A stretch of 64,000 nucleotides of DNA from positions 310,001 to 374,000 of the forward strand of contig NZ_JAABNN010000002.1 of NCBI RefSeq assembly GCF_009928415.1. Direction: 5' to 3'. Below the pieces are notes generated by a model that was given only the letters and a program-made list of their open reading frames with translations, did not search any database and was not told the origin of the DNA. Positions 24,722 to 31,754 of this stretch are shown in pieces. Both the position numbers and the translations under genes were made by a program. Origin of the DNA: Bacillus sp. USDA818B3_A. GTDB taxonomy: Bacteria > Bacillota > Bacilli > Bacillales > Cytobacillaceae. Positions within the stretch are counted from its first letter, which is position 1. Each line of letters begins with the position of its first letter.

Positions 24722-25555
24722 TTATGATAAGAAAAACAAATAAATAATTAGAGCTAATACAATCCGATAAATGGCAAATGGCAATAGTTTTATCTTATTG
24801 ATTAATTTCAGGAAAAAACGAATCGAAATTAATGCAAAGATGAATGCACTAATAAAACCAGCGATAAAAATTGGCAAAGCATCGACTGTCATAAACTCCC
24901 AATTTTTTAATAAGGATAAAAAACTGGCTCCAGCCATGATTGGCACGGCCATAATGAAGGTAAAGTCAGCTGCCGCACGATGGCTCATTCCCATCAAAAC
25001 TCCTCCTGATATGGTTGAGCCTGAACGTGAAAAGCCTGGCCATAGGGAAAAGCATTGAAACAAACCCACCATAAAGGCTTGCTTATACGTGACTTGATCG
25101 ACTGTTTGTGTTGATGGATGTTTAGGTCCCATTAAATCAGCAAGAATCATAAAAATAGCACCAATTACTAAGCCCACTAAGACGGTTTTTGTAGAGAATA
25201 AATGATCATCAATATAATCATTAAACAGCACCCCTAATACCCCTGCAGGCACCAGCCCTACAATAACCTGGGTTAATTTTAGACGGCTTTGTTTGTTGAC
25301 CGTTTTTTTGGTCAATCTGCCTAGACCTAATAAGTCAATAAAACGGTCTTTAAAAGTAACAACCACAGCAAGAATGGAGCCAAGCTGAATCACAACTTTA
25401 AAGGTATTTGCTCCATGAGCAGTTAAAAAAGTTTCAGACTTTAACCACATATCGTCAACTATAATCATATGTCCTGTTGATGAAACGGGAGCAAACTCTG
25501 TTAAGCCTTCGACGAATCCTAAAATAATTGCTTTAATAAGCATAAGTAAATCCAT
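24722..25555 (-). CDS. uppP: Undecaprenyl-diphosphate phosphatase (UppP/BacA)
   Basis: This 277-residue, polytopic membrane protein has about eight hydrophobic segments. The catalytic motifs are present: IILGFVEGLTEFAPVSSTGH (about residues 10-30), with the Glu-rich helix and SSTGH, and later LWPGFSRSGSTISGG (about 170-185), with the conserved Arg-Ser. The enzyme removes phosphate from undecaprenyl pyrophosphate, recycling the lipid carrier for peptidoglycan, and confers bacitracin resistance. The start is ATG with a TTAGGAGAG site. It is monocistronic; SigI in B. subtilis is known to control a related gene (bcrC), so SigI control here is possible but unproved. Confidence 0.96.
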   Translation of the reverse strand: MDLLMLIKAIILGFVEGLTEFAPVSSTGHMIIVDDMWLKSETFLTAHGANTFKVVIQLGSILAVVVTFKDRFIDLLGLGRLTKKTVNKQSRLKLTQVIVGLVPAGVLGVLFNDYIDDHLFSTKTVLVGLVIGAIFMILADLMGPKHPSTQTVDQVTYKQAFMVGLFQCFSLWPGFSRSGSTISGGVLMGMSHRAAADFTFIMAVPIMAGASFLSLLKNWEFMTVDALPIFIAGFISAFIFALISIRFFLKLINKIKLLPFAIYRIVLALIIYLFFLS

Positions 25556-25685
25556 GTTGTTAAACTCTCCTAACTGGTTGTTTAATAATTAGTTCTGACA
25601 AGCATCTTCCCTATTTTACTAATTCCCCTTAGCAAATGGCAATACTAATATTTTCATATTTTACCTTATCAGTAACAAAAAGAAC

Positions 25686-25712
25686 AAAGCAATGCAAAAG
25701 AGCATCGCTTCG
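25686..25712 (-). terminator. Terminator of the CwlO-like gene
   Basis: AAGCGATGC pairs with GCATTGCTT with one mismatch, followed on the minus strand by TGTTCTTTTTG. Confidence 0.7.
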
Positions 25713-25718
25713 CTAATT

Positions 25719-26918
25719 TTAATTATCAATAATTCTCATCACACGACCATTAAACTTTTCCAGGTAATAACCCTTTGTCATATCGGCAATGGCAATTCCT
25801 GTCCTGCTCTGAGATCCAATAAACTTTCCACCGCCTAGATAAATACCGACGTGCCCGTCAATTTTATATGTATCAAAGAAGACAAGATCACCTGGACGGG
25901 CCTCACTAAACGGAACTTTTTTACCTGTATTTTTTAATATATCCGTATGGGCGCCTACTTTAATCCCTGCTTCGCCAAAAGCCCATGCCACAAATCCTGA
26001 ACAATCGAATCTGCCTTGTGCAACATCATAATCATTTCTTCCGCCGCCAAAGACATAGACGGAATTTCCTATGAACCTTTCCCCGGCATGAAGGACCATG
26101 TTTATTGTTTTGTTAGATGTTGTTGGGATAGGTGTATCTGAAGGTGCCGGTACTGTATCAGATGGATCTGTTAGTACCTTTTGATTTAGCTCAGCCTCTT
26201 TTGAAGCAAGCGTCTGCTCTTCTTGATGCAGCTCCGCTTTGTGAGAAAGTTTCTGTTGTTCTAGTTTTTTCAATTGTTCCTTTAAAGCATCATTTTCTTC
26301 TTTTTGTTGTAATATTTGTTCCTGCATTCCTTCAAGCTCTGTTTTTAACTCTTTAAAATCTTTTAGCTTTTTTTCTGCAGAGGCCTGCTTTGCTAAAACA
26401 GCCCTTTGGTCCTCCTGATATTGTTTTACAAGGTCTTGATCTGCTTGGACCAATACAGCAACTGCTTGAAGACGTCCAACGAAGTCTTCAAAACTGGAGG
26501 AGCCCAGAATAACATCTATATATTTAACATTTCCCGCGCTTTCTTGTAGAGTTAAGGCTCGCTTTTTTAGAATTTCATTGCGCTTATTAATTCTATCCTG
26601 AATGGTGTTTATTTCTTGCTCAAGTTCAGATATTTCCTTCTGAGAAGCCTCCACTTTTAATTCCATGTCTTTTATCATCTTGTTATTATCTATGATGGCT
26701 TGATCAACTCTTTGGATTTGTTCTGTTAGTTTAGTTAGTTCTACCTGTACTTGAAGCAGTTCTTGATCTGTTTTCTTTATCTCGGACTGGATCCCGGTGC
26801 GCTCCTCTTGAACTCCTTTAAGGCTTGTTGTTTCCGCAGATGTAGCCGATGGAAGGGAGAATGCACTTACAACTCCGAATAGAATCGATGTACTGAGGGC
26901 AGTAAATCTTTTTTTCAT
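25719..26918 (-). CDS. CwlO-like secreted DL-endopeptidase (NlpC/P60)
   Basis: This 399-residue exported protein has a signal peptide at residues 1-29 (MKKRFTALSTSILFGVVSAF, cleavage near TSAE). A long coiled coil spans about 32-250, typical of PcsB/CwlO proteins, then a Pro/Thr linker, then the NlpC/P60 domain at about 275-399. The catalytic Cys lies in GRFDCSGFVAWAFGEAG and the His in DGHVGIYLGGGKFIG. The enzyme cuts gamma-D-Glu-mDAP bonds in peptidoglycan and permits wall growth; in B. subtilis CwlO is activated by FtsEX. The gene is monocistronic. Its ~280-bp upstream region holds an odd pairing element. Confidence 0.92.
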   Translation of the reverse strand: MKKRFTALSTSILFGVVSAFSLPSATSAETTSLKGVQEERTGIQSEIKKTDQELLQVQVELTKLTEQIQRVDQAIIDNNKMIKDMELKVEASQKEISELEQEINTIQDRINKRNEILKKRALTLQESAGNVKYIDVILGSSSFEDFVGRLQAVAVLVQADQDLVKQYQEDQRAVLAKQASAEKKLKDFKELKTELEGMQEQILQQKEENDALKEQLKKLEQQKLSHKAELHQEEQTLASKEAELNQKVLTDPSDTVPAPSDTPIPTTSNKTINMVLHAGERFIGNSVYVFGGGRNDYDVAQGRFDCSGFVAWAFGEAGIKVGAHTDILKNTGKKVPFSEARPGDLVFFDTYKIDGHVGIYLGGGKFIGSQSRTGIAIADMTKGYYLEKFNGRVMRIIDN

Positions 26919-27201
26919 TCCAAGTTCCCACTTTCTTCAACTTTCAAATTACTTAAACTAATAAGTTGATCGTTTGAAGACTCGTGCTGTTATGTAGGTT
27001 CGTTTTAGATTTTCTGTAATAGAGGACTTTTAATTTACAATATCATCCTTTTTTGTCTTTCAATTAGAAGTATATCATTTTATTTCCTCTATTGAGTTAT
27101 TAAAATATTACATTTATATTTCATATTTAGGTGGTCTTAGCGCTTCGGACTCAATCCTACTTTTTCCCCCACCAGCTGTCCGAACCAGCTCAAATTAACA
27201 T
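26919..27201. other. Long leader/promoter region of the CwlO-like gene with an unusual pairing element
   Basis: No ORF is supported. At 27130-27184 two interleaved complementary pairs occur: GGTGG with CCACC, and TTCGGAC with GTCCGAA, in pseudoknot order. The rest is AT-rich. Together with the terminator at 27202-27254 this fills the ~400-bp gap before phaP. Confidence 0.4.
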
Positions 27202-27254
27202 AAATAAAAAACCACAATCTACTTTAAAAACTGAGAGATTGTGGTTTTTTATTT
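27202..27254. terminator. Terminator of the phaQ-phaP operon
   Basis: AAATAAAAAACCACAATCT pairs with AGATTGTGGTTTTTTATTT, a long stem with T-runs in both directions. Confidence 0.88.
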
Positions 27255-27314
27255 ATTATCAAGGATATTAAGGTAAAACAATGATGTAATTTCCCCTTGT
27301 GTATGAAATAAAGA

Positions 27315-27890
27315 TTAGCGTGTCTTAACAAGTTCTTTAAGACTGTTTTTACTACGCTCAACAAGATCTAAATGTGCATTTTGTGTTTTTTTAACATATT
27401 CCTTACGAACCTCTAACCAAGCGTTTCTACGGTCACGATCGTTAGCAATAGTGGATTCGGTATTCTTTTCAAAACTATCTTCCAATTGATCGATAATGTG
27501 GAAAAAGTTGCGTACTGGTGTTAATGCCAATTTTTCCATTTGCCCTGTTACTTCAGCAAACTGTTTTTTTAGTTCTTCACTATCTTCGGAGTGGTTGTCT
27601 TCCTTTTCTTTTCCTGGATTAAATTGAGTCATTAGTTCAGACACTACATCCTTATTTGTCTTCTTAGCTTGCTCATAAAATTTTGCAAGAGACTCACGGT
27701 ACTGTTTATTGAATTTAACAACCTCTCTTACAGTGTTAATATAGGCATCCTCACGATTTTCTCGAAGCTGTCTTGCCCTTTCACTTGATTGCTCGAACTG
27801 TTCCCAAAACGTTTTAACAAATGAAGCACCTGGTATCGATTCTACTGCTTCTTCAGCAGGAACCGTTTCATTTTTCTTCTGAACCATCAT
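27315..27890 (-). CDS. phaP: Phasin-type PHA granule protein PhaP
   Basis: This 191-residue, highly charged helical protein has FVKTFWEQFEQSSERARQL (about residues 23-41) and AYINTVREVVKFNKQYRES (about 49-67), resembling phasins that coat polyhydroxyalkanoate granules. It contains no membrane segment. Position supports the name: it follows phaQ directly (start inside the last 23 bases of phaQ), the arrangement reported for B. megaterium phaQ-phaP. ATG follows TAGGAGGAGG. Sequence alone is not diagnostic, and two other phasin-like proteins in the window (31003 and 50386) belong to a different subfamily. Confidence 0.75.
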   Translation of the reverse strand: MMVQKKNETVPAEEAVESIPGASFVKTFWEQFEQSSERARQLRENREDAYINTVREVVKFNKQYRESLAKFYEQAKKTNKDVVSELMTQFNPGKEKEDNHSEDSEELKKQFAEVTGQMEKLALTPVRNFFHIIDQLEDSFEKNTESTIANDRDRRNAWLEVRKEYVKKTQNAHLDLVERSKNSLKELVKTR

Positions 27891-28305
27891 TTTTCCTCCT
27901 CCTAGTATTGGTCACTTTCTCTATTGGATCCTTCTTCTGAAATGAAGGGATATAGAGCTCAAAAAAACTAGAATACATCTTGAAGAATTGATCTAAGATG
28001 GATTGATACGTCTCAAGTTGGTTGGCATATCCTTTTAAGTATGTAATCCCAGCTTTAGTAATTGAATACCTTCTTTTGGCCGGCCCGCTGCCTGTTGTAT
28101 CCCATTCCGATGAAACAAGCTCATCCTTTTCTAGTTGTCTTAGCATCCGGTATAAATTCCCTTGGTCAAGGGCCTTAAACCCGAATGTTTCAAGTTTTTG
28201 GCTGAGTTCGTAGCCATGAAGAGACACTTTACTCAGAAGCAATAAAATAAATGGCAGCACAAAATTTTTGGATGGATTAACTGATTGGTTTTCTTGATTC
28301 ACCAT
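27868..28305 (-). CDS. phaQ: PhaQ, PadR-family PHA-responsive repressor
   Basis: This 145-residue winged-helix protein of the PadR family has LSKVSLHGYELSQKLETFG (about residues 23-41, helix-turn-helix), LYRMLRQLEKDELVSSEW (about 51-68), and the wing GPAKRRYSITKAG (about 76-88). A C-terminal helix for dimerisation follows. In B. megaterium PhaQ represses phaQ-phaP and is released by PHB itself. The start is ATG with GAGGTGATATAA. It is divergent from the alpha/beta hydrolase at 28455, sharing a 149-bp promoter region. Only PHA locus 1 has this regulator. Confidence 0.88.
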   Translation of the reverse strand: MVNQENQSVNPSKNFVLPFILLLLSKVSLHGYELSQKLETFGFKALDQGNLYRMLRQLEKDELVSSEWDTTGSGPAKRRYSITKAGITYLKGYANQLETYQSILDQFFKMYSSFFELYIPSFQKKDPIEKVTNTRRRKNDGSEEK

Positions 28306-28396
28306 ATTTTATATCACCTCACCTATATGTATTTTACACCTAAGAGTAATATTTGGCAATATTTAAAATAAATATAAATTAAATTGAGATTTGCAT

Positions 28397-28426
28397 GTTT
28401 ACAACTTACTTAAGATGGTAATAAAC
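28397..28426 (+). promoter_or_regulatory. Candidate promoter/operator of PHA-locus hydrolase 1
   Basis: GTTTACAACTTAC at 28397-28409 includes a -35-like TTTACA; 17 bases later ATAAAC could be the -10. The same motif occurs at the same distance (57 bases from TTTACA to the start codon) before the paralogue at 47850. Confidence 0.55.
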
Positions 28427-28454
28427 TTATTTAAAATGAAAAAGGTGGTGTAAT

Positions 28455-29237
28455 ATGGAAGTTGCTAGAATTAGCAAATTCGGTGTGCCCTATTTGCATT
28501 TTGGAAGAGGAGAACCCCTTGTGCTCATACATGGTTTAGGAGAAGTCAAAGAAGGCTGGAGCAACCAATTTGAATTAGCCGATCAGTTTGAGTTAATTAT
28601 CCCTGATTTACGTGGTCATGGGGATTGTACAAAAACAGACGGAATTTCTATTCCGACCTTTGCCTCAGACATCATTGGATTATTAAAAGAGTTAAAATTT
28701 GAAAACGCTAACACACTTGGTCTGTCAATGGGTGGAGCCGTTGCACAGGAAATTTACCGCCAGGCTCCAAACCTCTGCCGTTCACTCACCTTGGTTAGTA
28801 CCTTCCACTATTTTCCTAAGAAATTAAGGCACCTTATATTTAACAATCGCCGAGAAAAGTTCGAGTCTGTTAAAGCTGCAGGTAATCAAACGGAATACCT
28901 AGCACAAATGGCCCTTTATTCTTGGAATAAAAATATGGTGGATACATTTAGCCATTACTTCCGCCCAAAACATCCCATCTTTCTTAAATCGTTAGAAACT
29001 TGTTTAACGGTTAATAACCGTGCCTTATTGCCTGAAATTAAAGTGCCTACGCTTATAATCGGCGGTCAATATGACTCTGTTTTACCAGTTTGGATTCAAG
29101 CCTGCATGCACAAACTCATCCCGCATTCAGAATTTGTTATTTTGAGGAATACCGGTCATCTTGCCAAACTTGAAGCAAAAGACCGGTTTAACCACCTATT
29201 GCGAAGGTTCCTTAATCAGCAAAAAACGGCTGTTTAA
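28455..29237 (+). CDS. Alpha/beta hydrolase of PHA locus 1
   Basis: This 260-residue serine hydrolase has an oxyanion region VLIHGLGEVKEGWSNQF (about 23-39), the nucleophile elbow GLSMGGAVAQE (Ser about 96), Asp in GGQYDSVLP, and His in RNTGHLAKLEA. It is close to the protein at 47850: both share HGLGEVKEGWSNQF and DLRGHG. The position, tail-to-tail with phaC1, suggests a role in PHA or 3-hydroxyacyl-ester turnover; the intracellular PHB depolymerase of B. thuringiensis has a similar lipase box, but homology is unproved. 3-oxoadipate enol-lactonase-like annotation is possible. ATG follows AAAGGTGGTG. Confidence 0.85.
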   Translation: MEVARISKFGVPYLHFGRGEPLVLIHGLGEVKEGWSNQFELADQFELIIPDLRGHGDCTKTDGISIPTFASDIIGLLKELKFENANTLGLSMGGAVAQEIYRQAPNLCRSLTLVSTFHYFPKKLRHLIFNNRREKFESVKAAGNQTEYLAQMALYSWNKNMVDTFSHYFRPKHPIFLKSLETCLTVNNRALLPEIKVPTLIIGGQYDSVLPVWIQACMHKLIPHSEFVILRNTGHLAKLEAKDRFNHLLRRFLNQQKTAV

Positions 29238-29244
29238 ATGCAAG

Positions 29245-29290
29245 AAGAACGGGAAGTGACCGGCCCCCCCAGGTCCTTCCTCCCGTTCTT
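29245..29290. terminator. Long hairpin between convergent hydrolase 1 and phaC1
   Basis: AAGAACGGGA and TCCCGTTCTT form the stem over a GC-rich loop; T-runs are weak, so termination efficiency is uncertain. Confidence 0.55.
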
Positions 29291-29315
29291 AATACACTCC
29301 CCATATTATTTTATA

Positions 29316-30395
29316 CTATACGTTTGCCTCATCAAGGGTCTTAGACCGGGTCTTAAGCCACTTATCAGCAAATATCGCAAACATGCCTGTAAGCGCCAAA
29401 GAAACATGGCCTCCTTCGAAGACTTCATAGGTTTTATCCTCACTTGAAATCATATCTATTACCGGGAGGCTCTGACCTTCTAAAATCAGAGTATCTCTAG
29501 ATGTAGAGAATACAAAGACAGGGCAAGTAATATTTTTCAAATCTACTTTCCTGCCTCCAATGGTAAGCTCTCCCTTCAGAAGTTTGTTATCCTTATAAAG
29601 ATCATTAAACATCTGTTTAAAAGCAGCACCGGAGAATGATGCCGTATCCTTTGTCCATTTGTCCATTCTTCGCCACTTCTCAACATACTTTTCATCATGG
29701 GCACGTGTAAACAAGTTGACCCATGGAGATACATAGACCGGAGATAGGCCTCTAAACATTAGGTACAAATATTCAGAAGGAATCACACCATACACATCTG
29801 AAAAGCGATTAAAGTCGATGGCCCCGTTTTGAAGTCCCTTTAACCATTTGTCAGGTACAATTCCTATACTGAAATCAATAGGTACAGCTGCAAGAACTAG
29901 ATTCTTAATTGGTAGTTTTGTTATCGAAGTGAAAATGGCTGAAATCGTTCCACCTAAACAATAGCCGACCATTGAAATTTCCTTTGCCTCTGAATGGCGC
30001 AGTGCCCGTTTTACAGCGTTCTCTAGATAATCATTTATATAATTATCTAAGGTAATATCACGATCTTCATAGCCAGGAGAACCCCAATCAAGGAAGTAAA
30101 CATCATACCCTCGCTCGGTAAGACCGCCTACCACACTGCTTCCTTCCCCGATGTCTAAGATATATGATTTATTCAATAATGAATAAACCAAAAACAGTGG
30201 AATCTCATATTTTTTTTCTTTAGCAGGATGATAATACAATGTAGATTTATTCTTTTTCCAAATGATCTCCCTAGGTGTGGGGATAATATCTGGTTTAGGC
30301 TCAGTTAGTACTTTGTTAATTTGATCCCATCTCACTTTTTCCTTTTCCATGTCAAGGATGGGGATAAAATTTTTTAATGATGCTGCTGCACTCAT
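29316..30395 (-). CDS. phaC: Class IV PHA synthase catalytic subunit PhaC (copy 1)
   Basis: The 359-residue product fits class III/IV PhaC. The lipase-like box GYCLGG holds the catalytic Cys (about residue 143). Asp is in FSTSRDTLILEGQ (about 298) and His in EGGHVSLALTGMF (about 326). With PhaR it polymerises 3-hydroxyacyl-CoA on granules. The ATG at 30395 has AAAGGAG seven bases before it; an upstream in-frame ATG at 30413 forms a TAATG overlap with phaR, so coupling is likely even if 30395 is used. No phaB lies between phaR and phaC, unlike the usual Bacillus phaRBC order. It is convergent with hydrolase 1. Confidence 0.95.
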   Translation of the reverse strand: MSAAASLKNFIPILDMEKEKVRWDQINKVLTEPKPDIIPTPREIIWKKNKSTLYYHPAKEKKYEIPLFLVYSLLNKSYILDIGEGSSVVGGLTERGYDVYFLDWGSPGYEDRDITLDNYINDYLENAVKRALRHSEAKEISMVGYCLGGTISAIFTSITKLPIKNLVLAAVPIDFSIGIVPDKWLKGLQNGAIDFNRFSDVYGVIPSEYLYLMFRGLSPVYVSPWVNLFTRAHDEKYVEKWRRMDKWTKDTASFSGAAFKQMFNDLYKDNKLLKGELTIGGRKVDLKNITCPVFVFSTSRDTLILEGQSLPVIDMISSEDKTYEVFEGGHVSLALTGMFAIFADKWLKTRSKTLDEANV

Positions 30396-30412
30396 CTTCT
30401 TTACTCCTTTCA

Positions 30413-30985
30413 TTAGGATTCGGAAGTGCCGGCAACAGCTAGCACTAGGTCGTTTTCCTCATCCTTGACCTTCCCTGTTTGCAATAGATTTTTTAAACTA
30501 GATAGTTCTGCTTTCAAATCGGTTAACTGATTAAGCTCTTGCTTAAATTCCTTTAATTCCATTTGAACGGAGGACAGCTCTGCAGCTTGTTTTACTTCAG
30601 CTGTATGAACATCATTCTGCAACTGTTTAACGACGGTTACCATTTCTTCGAACATGTCAGTTATTTCTTTATTTGAATACCCAATTACATCTTGTATTTT
30701 CCAGATTTGTTCTTCCAATAAATCTATCTTTTCTTCAGCCTGGATAGAAAGCTTAGCTACATTCGCTACATCTTTCTTCGTTGGGATATTCATTAATCCT
30801 GCTACTATTTCTTGTCTTTTCCTTACGAGTTCTAAATATCGGGCATGACCATCCGTTCCCGCCTTTAATAGTTTGACGAATTCATTGTTGTCACTCATCA
30901 TGTACAACAAACCATTTAGCTGCCTTTCCCACATTGCACTTAATCGCTTAACCCCTTCAAAAGGTTCATATCTTTCTTTTGTCAT
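30413..30985 (-). CDS. phaR: PHA synthase subunit PhaR (copy 1)
   Basis: This 190-residue helical protein is the PhaR partner of class IV synthase. Conserved features are the N-terminal YEPFEGVKRLSAMWERQLN (about 6-24), the internal LMNIPTKKDVANVAKLSIQ (about 62-80), the following EEKIDLLEEQIWKIQD, and a C-terminal coiled coil (about 110-170). PhaR is required for PhaC activity. Both phaR copies share the PTK(K/N)DVANVA motif. The gene is 17 bases downstream of the phasin-like gene and overlaps the open frame of phaC by TAATG. Confidence 0.93.
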   Translation of the reverse strand: MTKERYEPFEGVKRLSAMWERQLNGLLYMMSDNNEFVKLLKAGTDGHARYLELVRKRQEIVAGLMNIPTKKDVANVAKLSIQAEEKIDLLEEQIWKIQDVIGYSNKEITDMFEEMVTVVKQLQNDVHTAEVKQAAELSSVQMELKEFKQELNQLTDLKAELSSLKNLLQTGKVKDEENDLVLAVAGTSES

Positions 30986-31002
30986 ACGGCATCGCCCCTT
31001 GA

Positions 31003-31686
31003 TTATATTTTTGTAAGCTCTTCTGGCTTTTCCAAGTACTTATTAAGCGGAAACATTAATATCCTAATTTGTCTGGCAAATAGATTTACAAATGCCTTTT
31101 GGTTTTCGTAAATCAGGTTTCCTACTTGTTTGACAGTATTAATATATTGCTGTCTACTTCTCTTTCTAAGGGAAATAAACTGTTCAATTACCTCTAAATA
31201 CTTATCGAAAGAAAGTGTACTGGCCACCCGTTGGCATGGGGCAGATAAAAGGCTAAGTGTTTTTTCCTGAATCTGATCAATCTGCTTATTAATATCTTCA
31301 TAGGACTTTAGCGGGAAGAAATGCTGGAGGCTTGTGGTCGACATTAAAAATTCCTCTCTAGCTGCTAATTCCCATTTAGAGAATTCTTGATTAAATTGGG
31401 CAGCAAGTTCTCTGAGATTCCCCTTATTTCGCTCAATGCTTTCAGCAAATTGATTGGCAGCTTTTAAGAAAATGGCATCCCGCTGATCTGCGCGTTTCAC
31501 CCACTCATCTAACTCACCATATGCATGGGACCAAAGCAAATCTAAGCTTGATAACTGTTCATTACTCTCAGCTTTTTTCACATCAGCCTCTCCTGCTGGT
31601 TGTTCGTTGGTCCGAGGGTCATCGACCTTGCTTCTATTTTGGTCAGTTTCCATTTTCAAGTCTGTTTCATTTTCTTTTTTAGCCAT
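31003..31686 (-). CDS. Phasin-like PHA inclusion protein (copy 1)
   Basis: This 227-residue helical protein is homologous by eye to the product at 50386. Shared elements are SLDLLW..ELDEW, REEFLMSTTSLQHFFPLKSY (about 135-154), and an end with YENQKAFVNLF...FPLNKYLEK. An extra ~25-residue acidic N-terminus distinguishes it from copy 2. The PhaP_Bmeg-like family is a possible home, but I am not certain. Position (first gene before phaR-phaC) supports a granule-associated role. The start is ATG after GGAAGGGTG. It follows adhE by 68 bases without an obvious terminator. Confidence 0.75.
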   Translation of the reverse strand: MAKKENETDLKMETDQNRSKVDDPRTNEQPAGEADVKKAESNEQLSSLDLLWSHAYGELDEWVKRADQRDAIFLKAANQFAESIERNKGNLRELAAQFNQEFSKWELAAREEFLMSTTSLQHFFPLKSYEDINKQIDQIQEKTLSLLSAPCQRVASTLSFDKYLEVIEQFISLRKRSRQQYINTVKQVGNLIYENQKAFVNLFARQIRILMFPLNKYLEKPEELTKI

Positions 31687-31754
31687 TTTCTACACACCCT
31701 TCCAGTGAAAAAAATTGGAATTTTTTAATTACTGTTTTAAAAAAGAGATTAGCA

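Noticed and set aside
28321-28454. Possible riboswitch between phaQ and the hydrolase
   Set aside because: Short AT-rich divergent promoter region; no known riboswitch core or anti-terminator pairing.
29238-29447. 69-codon plus-strand frame after hydrolase 1
   Set aside because: Covers the intergenic hairpin and the antisense of phaC1; no ribosome site.
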